Positions 46,861-56,109 of a DNA stretch of 64,000 nt are shown piece by piece. A program made the position numbers and the translations under genes. The stretch's first letter is position 1; each line of letters opens with the position of its first letter. The notes beneath the pieces were generated by a model, which saw only the letters and a program-made list of their open reading frames with translations, was not told the origin of the DNA and searched no databases. The DNA is from Methylobacterium sp. J-090 (GTDB lineage Bacteria; Pseudomonadota; Alphaproteobacteria; Rhizobiales; Beijerinckiaceae), in contig NZ_JAKSXV010000096.1 in NCBI RefSeq assembly GCF_022829345.1, positions 248,001-312,000 on the forward strand. Reading direction: 5' to 3'.

Positions 46861-47087
46861 CTGTTGGCTCAGGGGCGGTAGCACGTTGGCTATGGCCTCT
46901 CAGCGGCGGTGGGCAGGGGCGGCCCTACGGCGGCCCCTGCCCTTCACCCGCTCGTCGTTCTCGCCAAAGCCCGGAGCAGCGGGGACGCGAAGTGTGCGGG
47001 GCCGGAGCCGGAATCTGCATCGCGCGTCATCCAAATACCCCGCGAGCCGTCAGGGACAAAATCTGCGAGACGGTTTTCCCCAGTGGT

Positions 47088-47246
47088 TCATCCGCCGAAG
47101 TAGTGCACGATAAGGCCGCCTGCGACGCCGCTGATGAGGCTAATGGCTATCTGCCCCCACCACGTCTCATTCCAGCCCTTCCGCACGGCTTCTTCGATGC
47201 GCCTGTTGTGCTCAGGATCGTACCCGAGCCCGCCCGACAACCCCAT
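47088..47246 (-). CDS. Small single-helix membrane protein
   Basis: 52 residues: MGLSGGLGYDPEHNRRIEEA, then TWWGQIAISLISGVAGGLIV as a C-terminal membrane helix ending FGG. GGGAGAGG stands just upstream of the ATG, and codon use is good throughout. It lies directly downstream of the coiled-coil gene at 47262-47486 on the same strand. A tail-anchored phage or plasmid accessory protein is plausible. Confidence 0.65.
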   Translation of the reverse strand: MGLSGGLGYDPEHNRRIEEAVRKGWNETWWGQIAISLISGVAGGLIVHYFGG

Positions 47247-47261
47247 CTGCCTCTCCCGTTT

Positions 47262-47486
47262 TCAACCTGTGCGCCGGGTCCGTTCGGCCTCCGCGCGCCA
47301 GGCGTCCCGCTCGCGCTCTACCGCGGCGAGCTGGGCCCGCAAGGCTTCGATCTCCGCGTGCAACTCGCCGCCGTCGACCGCCAACTCGATGCACTGGTCC
47401 TGGGCGTCGGCGAGCTGTTGGCGCAACTCCACGTTCTCCATCACCACGGCCATGAAGTCGTCGGAGCGCTGGCCGTGGTTGGTCAT
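47262..47486 (-). CDS. Small coiled-coil protein
   Basis: 74 residues from MTNHGQRSD. Heptad-rich helices ENVELRQQLADAQDQCIELA and HAEIEALRAQLAAVERERDA predict a continuous coiled coil. Function unknown. The 52-residue membrane protein starts 16 bases after its stop, so they are probably one operon. Confidence 0.6.
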   Translation of the reverse strand: MTNHGQRSDDFMAVVMENVELRQQLADAQDQCIELAVDGGELHAEIEALRAQLAAVERERDAWRAEAERTRRTG

Positions 47487-47562
47487 GGAGGCGGTGTAGG
47501 TCAGCCGGCCAAACGGCGCCACCATGGGACATGCGGCGCCGGGGCGCGGGTCGTGATCCAGC

Positions 47563-47970
47563 TTACGGCGTTCCTGTGAACCGGGGCGGCAATCCGCCGT
47601 CGGCGAGGTTCAAGCGGGCATTGGCGAGATCGCGGACTATGCTCCACGCAATTTCGCCATGCATTTGATCACATTCATCGATGCGATCTTGAAAAGTTGT
47701 CTGATGCATTGAGTTCAGCAGGACCACGCAGCGAAGCTTCATGTCGAGGCCCCTGTCATCTTCTGGGATGAAGTTCACAATCCTCGATGTAAGTCCTTCG
47801 GCATAATCAGACAGCATTCCACCTTCGTTATCTGATTTTTCTCCCTCCATATCCGGCAGTTTTCTGTGCTTCAGTTCGTGTTCCTGCCAAGCGTTCTTTA
47901 GGGCGATGACTTGATCTAGTAGCATTTCTGGTTCCGTTTTGTTCTCTTCGTATGCAGGTTTCCTGTACAT
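47563..47970 (-). CDS. Hypothetical protein
   Basis: 135 residues, acidic and mainly helical (MLLDQVIALKNAWQEHELKH, later MHGEIAWSIVRDLANARLNL). Base composition is more AT-rich than the flanks, as for other cargo genes. No domain is recognised. Confidence 0.6.
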   Translation of the reverse strand: MYRKPAYEENKTEPEMLLDQVIALKNAWQEHELKHRKLPDMEGEKSDNEGGMLSDYAEGLTSRIVNFIPEDDRGLDMKLRCVVLLNSMHQTTFQDRIDECDQMHGEIAWSIVRDLANARLNLADGGLPPRFTGTP

Positions 47971-48235
47971 AGTCTACGTCTCCACCAGTTATTAACCGAG
48001 GTATGCGTATCAACAACTGGAGAATTTGGTAGCGTTTGCTGAGAGTGGTGTGTGCCTCTCCTATGCGACAAGTTGACTCCCGTTAGCAGGATGCCCTTGG
48101 CGCTGAAGGCCGGAGTCGAAGACCCGGCGTTCGCCCAAGAGCGATAATGCGATGGCGATCTCTTGGGTTGTACCAAGCCGGTCGCGGAGCTCTACCCAAG
48201 CGCCTGCGCCCAACCCATCGCCGCCGAGATCAACA

Positions 48236-48715
48236 ATGAATCCCAGCGTGTTTTTCGAGACTGTGGTCCGCCCGAACATCGAGGCCGTTGAGGACCGGCC
48301 GGCTGATCTCCTCGCCGTCGTCAACGCGGTCCTGACGCTCGATGCGTTGGTTGGCATCCTGTTCACGCATCTGCGTCTGGTCGGTCATCCCGCTGTCGCA
48401 TCCCTGAAGGGAGACGATGCGTTTCGTGACCAGATCGCCGATCGGTGTCCCGGGTACGCCGCGATCCGGGATACTGCCGCGGCGTTGAAGCATGGACGGC
48501 TGGATCGCGGGAAGAAGGCTCGTGTCATCCGGACGCCCGATCAGATCCAGACGACCGAAAACGTCCTCGGCCTGTACGAGGTGGACGATGAGATCGGAGG
48601 CCACGTCGCGGTCCTCTGCCTCGACGGTGGGATCGATGGTGTGCGTGCCGACGATGCTATGGCGGCGACGTGCCAAGAGATACTGCCGCTCCTTGGCGCT
48701 CCCGCTTCGGAGTGA
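48236..48715 (+). CDS. Hypothetical protein
   Basis: 159 residues from MNPSVFFETVVRPN. The first half is helical (LLAVVNAVLTLDALVGILFT, ALKHGRLDRGKKARVI) and the second half holds two or three strands (HVAVLCLDGG). The pattern of a helical bundle with conserved His and basic residues recalls small HEPN-like or restriction-linked proteins, but the match is too weak to name. Confidence 0.6.
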   Translation: MNPSVFFETVVRPNIEAVEDRPADLLAVVNAVLTLDALVGILFTHLRLVGHPAVASLKGDDAFRDQIADRCPGYAAIRDTAAALKHGRLDRGKKARVIRTPDQIQTTENVLGLYEVDDEIGGHVAVLCLDGGIDGVRADDAMAATCQEILPLLGAPASE

Positions 48716-48805
48716 GCCGCATAGGGCAACGCGAGAGCGGCGGAGCTTTCGCCCCGCCGCTGTATCGTAACTGGATGACCTATCATCGAAAGGCGTGAGG
48801 CCGGC

Positions 48806-49024
48806 CTAGCGGGCCGATGCGTCAGCGACAATGCGCCGGGCCGTGGGCGCCCGCGGGGTCAACGAGGGCGTGGTCGTCAGCTCGGAGGCCGGGCGCACCG
48901 CCGCGGTCGCGCGAGCCAGCTCGCGGTAGAGCGTCGGCGTGACGTTGATCCGGTCATCAGCCAGTGCAGTGCCCGCCAGGGTGACGGACGCCAAGGCGGC
49001 AAGGACGAAAGTACGGACGGTCAT
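48806..49024 (-). CDS. Small exported protein
   Basis: 72 residues from MTVRTFVLAALASVTL with a clean signal peptide (cleavage near AGTALADD) and a polar, Thr/Ala-rich mature part of about 50 residues. GGAATTG precedes the ATG. Function unknown. It is one of several tiny exported proteins in this half of the island. Confidence 0.6.
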   Translation of the reverse strand: MTVRTFVLAALASVTLAGTALADDRINVTPTLYRELARATAAVRPASELTTTPSLTPRAPTARRIVADASAR

Positions 49025-49250
49025 GGTCAATTCCTCTGGTGGGACGGGGCCTGCCCCGTTTCATGAAAGGAATATGCTTCGCACTGCACCATCATTCAAA
49101 CAGATAAGATCGATAGTTGGTATCGATACGGTCAATGGGTTTAGAGTGTAGCGGGGCGCTTAGGGATCACTGCGCGTCCCAGCCAACACGAGAAACGACG
49201 AGGCTTTCGCCCCGCCGTCATGCCGTACTGTGATGCTGTCCGAGCGAGCC

Positions 49251-49349
49251 TTACGAGCCGATCATCGCCTGGGACGCACCGATGATGGTGAAGGCCAGGC
49301 CGCCGGCAAACGCTGCGGCCATGGCGTATGAGAACCCCTTTAGGACCAT
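49251..49349 (-). CDS. 32-residue membrane peptide
   Basis: The frame MVLKGFSYAMAAAFAGGLAF continues as one membrane segment and ends MIGS. GGCAGTCTC stands before the ATG, so the ribosome-binding site is weak, but composition is consistent with a short membrane protein. It is 22 bases downstream of the next exported gene on the same strand. Confidence 0.45.
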   Translation of the reverse strand: MVLKGFSYAMAAAFAGGLAFTIIGASQAMIGS

Positions 49350-49371
49350 GAGACTGCCTCTGGGAACTGGA

Positions 49372-49632
49372 TTAGCAGCGGTTTCCGCCCGAGGTCTGGC
49401 CGTACTGCATCACGGGGAAGTTCTGCTGGTTGGCGTTGCCCTCGGCGGCCGAACTCATCGGGCAACCGCCATAGGCCGGCACACGAGAGGGGGCGTAGAG
49501 CGAGCCGGTGGTCTCGACCTCAGACCCGAATGAGGTGTAGCGGGAGGTCGGACGCTCGGCGGCCATGGCGGACGAGATCGAAGCAACGCCAAGGACAAGA
49601 GCGGCGGTGGCGGTGGCGATACGGGTCATCAT
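49372..49632 (-). CDS. Small exported protein with cysteine pair
   Basis: 86 residues. Signal peptide to about 24 (VASISSAMAAER). The mature part has SRYTSFGSEVETTGS and two cysteines (GGCPMSS and the C-terminal Cys) that could form a disulfide. Related short exported proteins occur in Methylobacterium accessory DNA. Function unknown. Confidence 0.6.
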   Translation of the reverse strand: MMTRIATATAALVLGVASISSAMAAERPTSRYTSFGSEVETTGSLYAPSRVPAYGGCPMSSAAEGNANQQNFPVMQYGQTSGGNRC

Positions 49633-49787
49633 GGCTTTCTATAAGCTCCTTTACAGCGACTGACCTGAGATCAGGTCCGTTTCTCTCTGTCTGAAACTAA
49701 TATGGGGAGCCACTTCCATTCTGGACGTGTCACCGCGCACCTGCTGGGGCGGATTAGGGACAGGCGGCGCTTTGCGGCGAGCGAAGC

Positions 49788-50246
49788 CTACGGCTTCGCC
49801 TTAGTGATCCGGACCCCAGCCTTGCGCCGATCCAGCCGGAGCCCGATCACGGCGAGCTTCGGCGCGATGCCTGCCAGGGCTTCGCGGAGGTGCGCCACGT
49901 CGCGCCAGCCGCCGGCGGCGGCGACTACTTCCTCTAGGTGCCGGCCCGGTGCCGAGAGGGCTTCCAGCGTCTTGACGATGATCGGCGTCGTCCCGATCCC
50001 GCCCTTCGGGCCCACGATGATCCTCGCCTCCGCGTCGACCTTCCATAGCCGGCCAGACGGCGGCTGGAACGCCGGCTGCACCTGCCCCTGGAGCGCCTTC
50101 ACGGCCGAAGCCGCGATGGCCGCGGCCTCGGCGCGCAGCCGCTCGCGCCGCGCCGCGTTGACTGCCTTGTTGGCGGCGGCGGTCATCGCGGCGTGGTCGA
50201 CCCGGCCGTCCGGCCGGTACAGGAACACGGGACGAGGCGGCATCAT
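49788..50246 (-). CDS. Hypothetical protein, last gene of the tape-measure set
   Basis: 152 residues from ATG 50246, which overlaps the stop of the preceding gene (ATGA). Ala/Arg-rich helices occupy the first half; the second half includes IIVGPKGGIGTTPIIVKTLE and ALAGIAPKLAVIGLRLDRRK. Its position after the tape-measure-like gene suggests a tail-assembly or accessory role (inference). Confidence 0.65.
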   Translation of the reverse strand: MMPPRPVFLYRPDGRVDHAAMTAAANKAVNAARRERLRAEAAAIAASAVKALQGQVQPAFQPPSGRLWKVDAEARIIVGPKGGIGTTPIIVKTLEALSAPGRHLEEVVAAAGGWRDVAHLREALAGIAPKLAVIGLRLDRRKAGVRITKAKP

Positions 50247-50500
50247 TGCAGGGTCCCGGCGCCGGCCGGGGCGTCGGCAAGGATTGTCCGGACGGCGGCG
50301 CCGATCTCCGCGTCCATGATGTCCCCCATCTCTACGGCGTGGTCCCGCACGTCCTCGACGGACGCGCCGGGCCGACCGACCATGTCGACAACGGCGCGGC
50401 ATACGACGGCCTGCGCCGTCGTCACCCGGGCCAGGGCGATGAGTTGCTCGGCGAGGTGCCCCACGGCCCTCTCCAAGGCCTCCATTCGGTTGTCGCTCAT
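50243..50500 (-). CDS. Hypothetical small helical protein
   Basis: 85 residues, almost all helical (ERAVGHLAEQLIALARVTTA, VEDVRDHAVEMGDIMDAEIG). Both ends overlap neighbouring genes by ATGA, so it is translated with the tape-measure-like protein and the next gene. It might be a tail chaperone or minor tail component, by position only. Confidence 0.65.
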   Translation of the reverse strand: MSDNRMEALERAVGHLAEQLIALARVTTAQAVVCRAVVDMVGRPGASVEDVRDHAVEMGDIMDAEIGAAVRTILADAPAGAGTLQ

Positions 50501-53382
50501 GGGCCTGCCGTGATCCCATCGCTGAACGATGAGCCGGCATTCGCCCGGGCCCGGATGCCGGCGAGGGCGTTGGCGTTGGAGGCGCTGGAGATGGCCCCGG
50601 GGATCGCCTGGAGGGTCGCCAACAGGTCCTTCGCCACCGACAACGTGGAGGACAGCCCCGAGCTATCCGCCTGCGGTGCGACGGTCGTCGCGCCGGCCTT
50701 TTCGAGGCTGGCGCGCAGCTCGTCGGCGCGAGCGTGCAGGCCGTCGAGGCCCCCCGCCTCGACCTTCGGGGCGATGGTCGCGGGGATCGCGGCCGGCGCC
50801 GGCCGGCCGTCGAGGCCCGGGAGACGCACGGGGGCGGGCGCCGGCATCCCGGCCCGGCCGGGGGGCAGGGACCCCTTGCCTTCGAAGGTCCCGCGGGACC
50901 GCTCGCGCTCCTGACGCATGACCCGCATGGACTGCGCGAGGGAGCTTTCTTTCCCCTGGATGGCGCCGATGATGCCCCCGTTCGTGCCGGGGGTCAGCGC
51001 GTCCGCGATGGCCCCGTAGATCGCCCCGGCGGCGACCGTGACGCCTCCCAGGCCGAGGCTCAGGCCCGCGCCGGCCGTCGCCGCTGCCGCCGGGGCGGCG
51101 ACCGTCGCCGCGGTCCCGACGGCGCCCTTGCCGGCGAGGGCCACGGCCGCCGCGTCGAGGGAGGCGGCCGAGGCCGTCAGGGCCGTGGCGGACGTCCCCA
51201 GGCCGAACCCGGTCATGAGCTTGTAGGAGAGGAGCCCCGCCCCGGCGAGACCGCCGGCCGCGACAGCCCCGCCACCGGCCACCGCGAGGCTCGGGTGATC
51301 CTTCGCCATGACGGCGAGGTCTTGGAGCCCGCCTGCAAGCCGCTTCATGCCGCCGGCCGCGCTCTCCATGAGCGGCGACGAGGCGGTGGAGATGAGGTTC
51401 TCCATGCCGGCCTTGAGGGCCTTGTAGCCCTCGGTGGCGTCCTTGGAGAGGTTGCGAGCGTACATGCCCGCCATCGTGTCGGACTGGTTGATGTTGGCCT
51501 CATCCTTGTGAAGCCGGGTGCGGCTCATCTGCTGGGTGAGGGCCTCCGCGAACAGGTTCGAGTTGCTGTTGCGGAACATGGTGCCGAGGGCCTTCGACAG
51601 CTCCAGTTTGTCGTCGGTGTTGACCCCCTTTTTCTGGAGGGCCGGGATCAGGACGGTCTCCGCCCACTCCAGGGGGTCCGACAGGGCCTTGTTGGTGTCC
51701 TTCACCGCCCCGGCGTTCCATGAGACGACGTGCCCGCCCTTGATGCGGGCCTGCTTCTTGTCGAGCAACCCGGCGTCGACCCAGGCCTCGGCCTGCTTCT
51801 GGTCGTTCGCCCGGCCCATGATGACCGACCTGAAGGCGTTGGCCGCCGTGCCCGCCCGATCGCCGCCGAACTCCGTCACCATGGAGGGGGCGATCTTCGT
51901 CAGGAACCGCTCGCTGTAGAGCGGCAGGGCCGCCTTGGCCTGCTGGCCGAAGTTGAGCATCTCCGCCGGGTTGAAGTTGCCACCGGAGAAGGCCATCGCC
52001 CGGACCATCTCGCCGGCCTCGCGCTGGAACACGGCGGTGTTGCCGGCCGTGCCCCGCATCTCGAAGAACCGGGCCGTCTTGTTGCCCATCTCCCCGGCGC
52101 TGTCGGTGATCTTGCCGCCGGCCGCCGCGTGCACGACAGCCGTGGCCTTCTGGACGAAGGTCAAGTTCTCAAGGGCGTGGTGGAGGTCGCCGAAGGCGCC
52201 GACGGTCTCGTTCACGACCTTCAGGTTTTCCTCGAAGGTAGCGTGCGGCACAGCCCGGCTGGTCCGCTCAGAGTGCTCCTCGATCTCCTTCATCTCCGCT
52301 GGGGTGCGCCCGGCGTTCTGGAGCATGACGCGCTCGTGCTGGAGACGTGCGCCGGCCCGGACGCTGTGGCCGATCCCGTGAGATACGCCATGCACGCCGA
52401 CATAGCCGGCGGCCCCGGCGCTGGCGGCGTGCAGGACTCCGTTACGGCGGACATGACGGTCGCGTTCCCGCTCGGCCTCGGCGTGCGCCCTGGCCTCGGC
52501 CAGGGCCTCCCCATCAGCACGGGCGCGGGTCTGACGGGCGGGGCGCGACATGCCCTCCGTCATCCGTCGGCTGCCCTCGATGTCGGACGACTGCCGGCGG
52601 CCGGCGCCGCCCATGCCGCGCGCCAGGTCCCGGCCGGCGTTCGCCCGGCGCGAGGCCTCGGTGGCCTCGGCGTGCTCCCGATCCGCGCGGGCCTGACGGC
52701 CGGCCGCGACCGTGGCCCGGAGTTGAGCCTTGGCCCTCCGCGATGCCTCGATCCCGGAGGCTGCGGCGGCGGTGCCGGACGCCTCGTGGGCGGCGACCTG
52801 GCGACGGACCGCGACCGTGACGGCCTCGATGTCGGCTTGCACCTTGCGCTGCGCCTTGGAGATGTCCGCTAAGGGCGTGCCGGCGCGCTCCAGCTCCCGG
52901 CCGGCTCCGCGGACCGCGATGCGCTGTTTCGTGAAGGCGCTCTCGACGCCGGCCGCGGCCCGGATCGCGGCGGCGTTCGCACGGCGCGCGGCCTTGAGGC
53001 CGGCCGCGGCCTCCGCGATGGCGCCGGACCCGACGAAGCCCGGATAGTTGCTGGACCCGGAGGCCTTGGACCTGTCGAAGAACGCGGCCTTGCGCTCGGC
53101 CGCCACCAGGGCGCGAGCCGTCTTGCAGACCTCGTCACGGGCGGCCCGGAGACGGGCGCCGAGGCCGTCGAGGCCTCTGGACGCAGCGGCGAACCCATCG
53201 AGCTTCCCGGCCGCGGCCTGGAGCTGGCCGAACTGCTTGAGTAGATCGGCCCCACCCGCCGTTGCCTTGATCTGGCTGGCGGACGCGCCGAACTTCTTCA
53301 GGGCCTCGGCGTCGGCGCGGAGCCTTGAGGCGAGCCCGGCGTCGTCAACGCGGATGGCGAGTGTGGACGTGAGGGTGGACAC
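50497..53382 (-). CDS. Phage tail tape-measure-like protein
   Basis: 961 residues. The first 350 residues are Ala/Arg-rich coiled coil (LRADAEALKKFGASASQIKA, repeated ASRRA blocks), followed by a TP901-like central part (QHERVMLQNAGRTPAEMKEI, FVQKATAVVHAAAGGKITDS, AFSGGNFNPAEMLNFGQQAK), then hydrophobic Gly/Ala stretches (about 665-780) and a Pro-rich tail. This is the layout of tape-measure proteins, which set tail length and help DNA pass the membrane. No capsid, portal or tail-tube gene is near, so it is a lone remnant or belongs to a satellite or non-phage particle. Confidence 0.8.
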   Translation of the reverse strand: MSTLTSTLAIRVDDAGLASRLRADAEALKKFGASASQIKATAGGADLLKQFGQLQAAAGKLDGFAAASRGLDGLGARLRAARDEVCKTARALVAAERKAAFFDRSKASGSSNYPGFVGSGAIAEAAAGLKAARRANAAAIRAAAGVESAFTKQRIAVRGAGRELERAGTPLADISKAQRKVQADIEAVTVAVRRQVAAHEASGTAAAASGIEASRRAKAQLRATVAAGRQARADREHAEATEASRRANAGRDLARGMGGAGRRQSSDIEGSRRMTEGMSRPARQTRARADGEALAEARAHAEAERERDRHVRRNGVLHAASAGAAGYVGVHGVSHGIGHSVRAGARLQHERVMLQNAGRTPAEMKEIEEHSERTSRAVPHATFEENLKVVNETVGAFGDLHHALENLTFVQKATAVVHAAAGGKITDSAGEMGNKTARFFEMRGTAGNTAVFQREAGEMVRAMAFSGGNFNPAEMLNFGQQAKAALPLYSERFLTKIAPSMVTEFGGDRAGTAANAFRSVIMGRANDQKQAEAWVDAGLLDKKQARIKGGHVVSWNAGAVKDTNKALSDPLEWAETVLIPALQKKGVNTDDKLELSKALGTMFRNSNSNLFAEALTQQMSRTRLHKDEANINQSDTMAGMYARNLSKDATEGYKALKAGMENLISTASSPLMESAAGGMKRLAGGLQDLAVMAKDHPSLAVAGGGAVAAGGLAGAGLLSYKLMTGFGLGTSATALTASAASLDAAAVALAGKGAVGTAATVAAPAAAATAGAGLSLGLGGVTVAAGAIYGAIADALTPGTNGGIIGAIQGKESSLAQSMRVMRQERERSRGTFEGKGSLPPGRAGMPAPAPVRLPGLDGRPAPAAIPATIAPKVEAGGLDGLHARADELRASLEKAGATTVAPQADSSGLSSTLSVAKDLLATLQAIPGAISSASNANALAGIRARANAGSSFSDGITAGP

Positions 53383-53634
53383 GGTGATGCTCCCGAGTGT
53401 GTGCCGTCAGAGCGCGACCCCCTGACGGCACCCCCGGCGCCCCCCGATCCCGCGTTCGCGCCGGATGGATGAATTGAAGTGCCGGCTTGTATTCCTTGAC
53501 CGTCTCTTTCAGCTTTCGCTAGGCGGGGCACGGAGGAATACTTTTCGATATTTGACTGCCGGCGAAGCCATCAATGAATGCCCCACCTTCCCTGCCGGTT
53601 GTCATCGTGACGACCGGCCGGCAACTCTGAATTT

Positions 53635-54522
53635 CTAGGCGCGATGACCCATCGCGATCCGATCCGACCTCGACGGCTCCACCTTCGCCACGACCCGGGC
53701 GGGACCCACTGGGCGCGTCTCGGTTTGAGGCCGGCGATCGGTGCCCTGCCGGGCGACGCCGTAGACCTCCGGTACGTGCAGCGCGTCGAGCAGGGAGGCG
53801 GGTTGCGCGCCGGGCTCGGCCGGGAGGAACTCGATGGTTTCGAAGGGCCGCTTCTTCGTGTAGCGCCGAAGGTACGATGCGTTCGGGAGCCGCAGTGAAC
53901 CCGTGCCGTCGGAGCCGACCGTGATCTTGTCCTGATGCCCGGCCGCGTTGCCGGCGTCGTCCACCCAGAGGTCCACAATCTCGCGGCGCAGATCCTCACG
54001 CGGCCTGCCAGCTAGGGCCCTGAAGGCTTCGACGCCTGGCAAGGAGCCGCCCTCGCCGGCTTCGGCGAGCGCCCTGTTGGCGGCGATCGTCGCGCGCTCG
54101 GCGTCGAGGCGGAGCCTAAAGATCGCATAAGCCTTGGCCGCCATGTCGGGCATATCGCGCTCAACGGCCTCACGAAACACCGCCTGCGCCGCGCTGGCGG
54201 CTTCAACAATGGCCGCCAGCGCGGCCTTGTCCTTCGCCTCGACTGCAGCAGCGGTCTGCGCCGCGAAGCGCTCCACGAGCTTCTCAGCGCGATCCAGGCG
54301 GATCAGGGCGGCCCGGCGGTCGTCGTCCAGCTTCTTCAAGCCTTCGTCGGTGGCGCCGAGCAGCGCGCCCTCGTAGGCGGCATCCGCTTCCTCGACCCCG
54401 GTTTTTGCGGCGGCTAGCTCGACGGCGGCCGCTTCCCGGTCCTGGGCGAGCTGCGGGGCCGGTGCCGGGGCGTCCTGGCGGGCCCGGGTCAACAGGGCGC
54501 GGAATTGTGCGATGCGCGACAT
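53635..54522 (-). CDS. Hypothetical coiled-coil protein
   Basis: 295 residues. The N-terminal 190 are Ala/Glu-rich helices (REAAAVELAAAKTGVEEADA, LDDDRRAALIRLDRAEKLVE), the C-terminal third is mixed with RLPNASYLRRYTKKRPFETI. Phage scaffolding or tail proteins look like this, but no named family fits. Four bases separate it from the next upstream gene. Confidence 0.65.
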   Translation of the reverse strand: MSRIAQFRALLTRARQDAPAPAPQLAQDREAAAVELAAAKTGVEEADAAYEGALLGATDEGLKKLDDDRRAALIRLDRAEKLVERFAAQTAAAVEAKDKAALAAIVEAASAAQAVFREAVERDMPDMAAKAYAIFRLRLDAERATIAANRALAEAGEGGSLPGVEAFRALAGRPREDLRREIVDLWVDDAGNAAGHQDKITVGSDGTGSLRLPNASYLRRYTKKRPFETIEFLPAEPGAQPASLLDALHVPEVYGVARQGTDRRPQTETRPVGPARVVAKVEPSRSDRIAMGHRA

Positions 54523-54526
54523 GGGT

Positions 54527-54856
54527 TTAGCTCTCCGATCGCGTGTTGACGCCGGCTTCGGCGTTCGTCTCGGCGGTGATGGCGTCCCAGGAAAAGGCAG
54601 ACGCCTTGGTGGAGGGCTCGTCGCTGCCCTTTACGGCCCCGGCGGCCTCCCACTCGCGACGCTCGGTGGCGGCGCCGACGCCATACCCGGCCTCCCATGC
54701 GGCGGCCTCTCTCTCTGCCGGCGTCATGGCCCGGATAGGGGGATTGGTAGCCGTAACGGCCGCTCCAGACGCCTTGGCGACGGCCTCGGCCGTCAGGCCG
54801 ATTGGATCGGCGAACGCGACGGGATGGCGCGGGGGTAAGGTGAGGTTCCAACTCAT
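54527..54856 (-). CDS. Hypothetical protein
   Basis: 109 residues starting MSWNLTLPPRHPVAFADPIG. The middle carries MTPAEREAAAWEAGYGVGAA and the end is Ser/Thr/Ala-rich. Its ATG overlaps the preceding stop (ATGA). Family not recognised; it is part of the phage-like leftward set. Confidence 0.6.
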   Translation of the reverse strand: MSWNLTLPPRHPVAFADPIGLTAEAVAKASGAAVTATNPPIRAMTPAEREAAAWEAGYGVGAATERREWEAAGAVKGSDEPSTKASAFSWDAITAETNAEAGVNTRSES

Positions 54857-55089
54857 CGGTCGACTCTGGTTTTTGAGGGGGCGGCGTCGCGCGCTAGGCG
54901 ATCGTGCAAGGCGTCGGCGACGAAGTCTGAGACGGGGACCCGGCGCACCTCGGCGGCGAGGCGCACCGCCTTGGCGAGGTTTGGGGCGACGCGGAGGTGA
55001 AGACGTCCCCGCCGCTCCTGTGCGGCGTCCTCGGCGGCTGTGGAGGTCGGGGGCGTCTTCATGAGGGGCATGATGCCCCGCCCGGTCAT
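54853..55089 (-). CDS. Small ribbon-helix-helix-like protein
   Basis: 78 residues from ATG 55089 (later ATGs at 55071 and 55062 are possible). RLHLRVAPNLAKAVRLAAEV followed by PVSDFVADALHDRLARD matches the strand-helix-helix order of Arc/MetJ-type regulators. It probably binds DNA and may control the leftward operon (inference). Its stop overlaps the next start by ATGA. Confidence 0.6.
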   Translation of the reverse strand: MTGRGIMPLMKTPPTSTAAEDAAQERRGRLHLRVAPNLAKAVRLAAEVRRVPVSDFVADALHDRLARDAAPSKTRVDR

Positions 55090-55128
55090 GGCCCGTCCCA
55101 AGGCAAAACCGGGCGGAACGGAGTATAA

Positions 55129-55506
55129 CTACACGCGCGCGAGGGGGAGGGTTCGCGGCCCGCTCATCCAGGCCTGAAGGCCGGCTAGGTCGACGTACCA
55201 GCGCCCCCCTCGCTTGAAGCACCAGCCTGCCGCGATGCCGTGCCGTTGGAGTGTACCGTCACCGCAATTCGCGATGCGGGTAGCCTGCTTGATGGGCACG
55301 GTCTCCAGGCCCCGGGGCACGGGAGCTACAACATCATCATCCGCCGGGATGCGGGCCAACTGGTAGGCCATCTGGAGCATCTCGGCATCGCGGGCGGCCC
55401 GCTTCTTGGCGATGGCGCGAGCCTGCACCTCAAGGGCCTGGATTTCCGCCCTGGTGGCCCGGATACGGGCCTCCAGACCGGCTTGATCGTGGCGGGGGGC
55501 GGTCAT
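55129..55506 (-). CDS. Hypothetical DNA-binding-like protein
   Basis: 125 residues. An N-terminal coiled coil (LEARIRATRAEIQALEVQAR) is followed by an excisionase-like module: VPIKQATRIANCGDGTLQRH and RGGRWYVDLAGLQAWM, close to the helix-turn-helix plus wing of AlpA/Xis proteins. It opens the leftward phage-like set downstream of the palindrome-rich gap. Confidence 0.6.
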   Translation of the reverse strand: MTAPRHDQAGLEARIRATRAEIQALEVQARAIAKKRAARDAEMLQMAYQLARIPADDDVVAPVPRGLETVPIKQATRIANCGDGTLQRHGIAAGWCFKRGGRWYVDLAGLQAWMSGPRTLPLARV

Positions 55507-55815
55507 CGGCCGACCCCCCGGGTGAGGTGGGCCGTGCGAAACGAAACTGCAATCGGGAATACCCCAGATTTGATCGAATTGAGGGCTGCGTCGGCACCGC
55601 GGCTACGTCGCACGCGTCCACGGTCCCTAAATCGACTGGCAGCCCCGTCACCGGCCGCGCCCTCTCGCCCGGCACCGAACACCGACCTGACCCGTCGAGC
55701 CGGTCCACGGCCAAGCCAGCGCACGCAATCGATAAGCGCGCAGGGGAGGCCGCGGCAGATTGGACGGAAGGGCGGCGCCGTGAAACGAAGGGTCGTCAGT
55801 TGCATTGGGCTCACG
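55507..55815. other. Gap between divergent genes
   Basis: It separates the leftward gene at 55506 from the rightward frame at 55816. It should hold promoters for both, but no consensus was recognised. Overlapping long frames are of poor composition. Confidence 0.35.
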
Positions 55816-56109
55816 ATGCCCGCTGATGACGATGCGACCTTCCTCTCCCAAATCGCCCAGGCGCTCGCTCGCGCGCCGGGCAGCACAGAGATGCAGGCCG
55901 ACCTCAAGGCCCGCCTTCTGCGCTTCCTAGCCACCCCCGAGGATCGTCTGTCGTGTCCCGAGTTCCAGCCGACGGATGCACCGGCTGCGCGGGCCGAATA
56001 CATGGTGGCCGAACCGTCTTGCGCGCTGCATTCAGGCGTAGAGATGGAACGGCTCCGAGAGGGGCAAGCCGGCAGCGAAGGCCAGGGCGGCGACACGGGT
56101 GCCGGATAG
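55816..56109 (+). CDS. Hypothetical protein (doubtful)
   Basis: 97 residues: MPADDDATFLSQIAQALARA and EMQADLKARLLRFLATPEDR look like a helical protein; the tail is Gly/Gln-rich. A GTG at 55780 could extend it. It is the only rightward frame in this section, so confidence is limited. Confidence 0.4.
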   Translation: MPADDDATFLSQIAQALARAPGSTEMQADLKARLLRFLATPEDRLSCPEFQPTDAPAARAEYMVAEPSCALHSGVEMERLREGQAGSEGQGGDTGAG

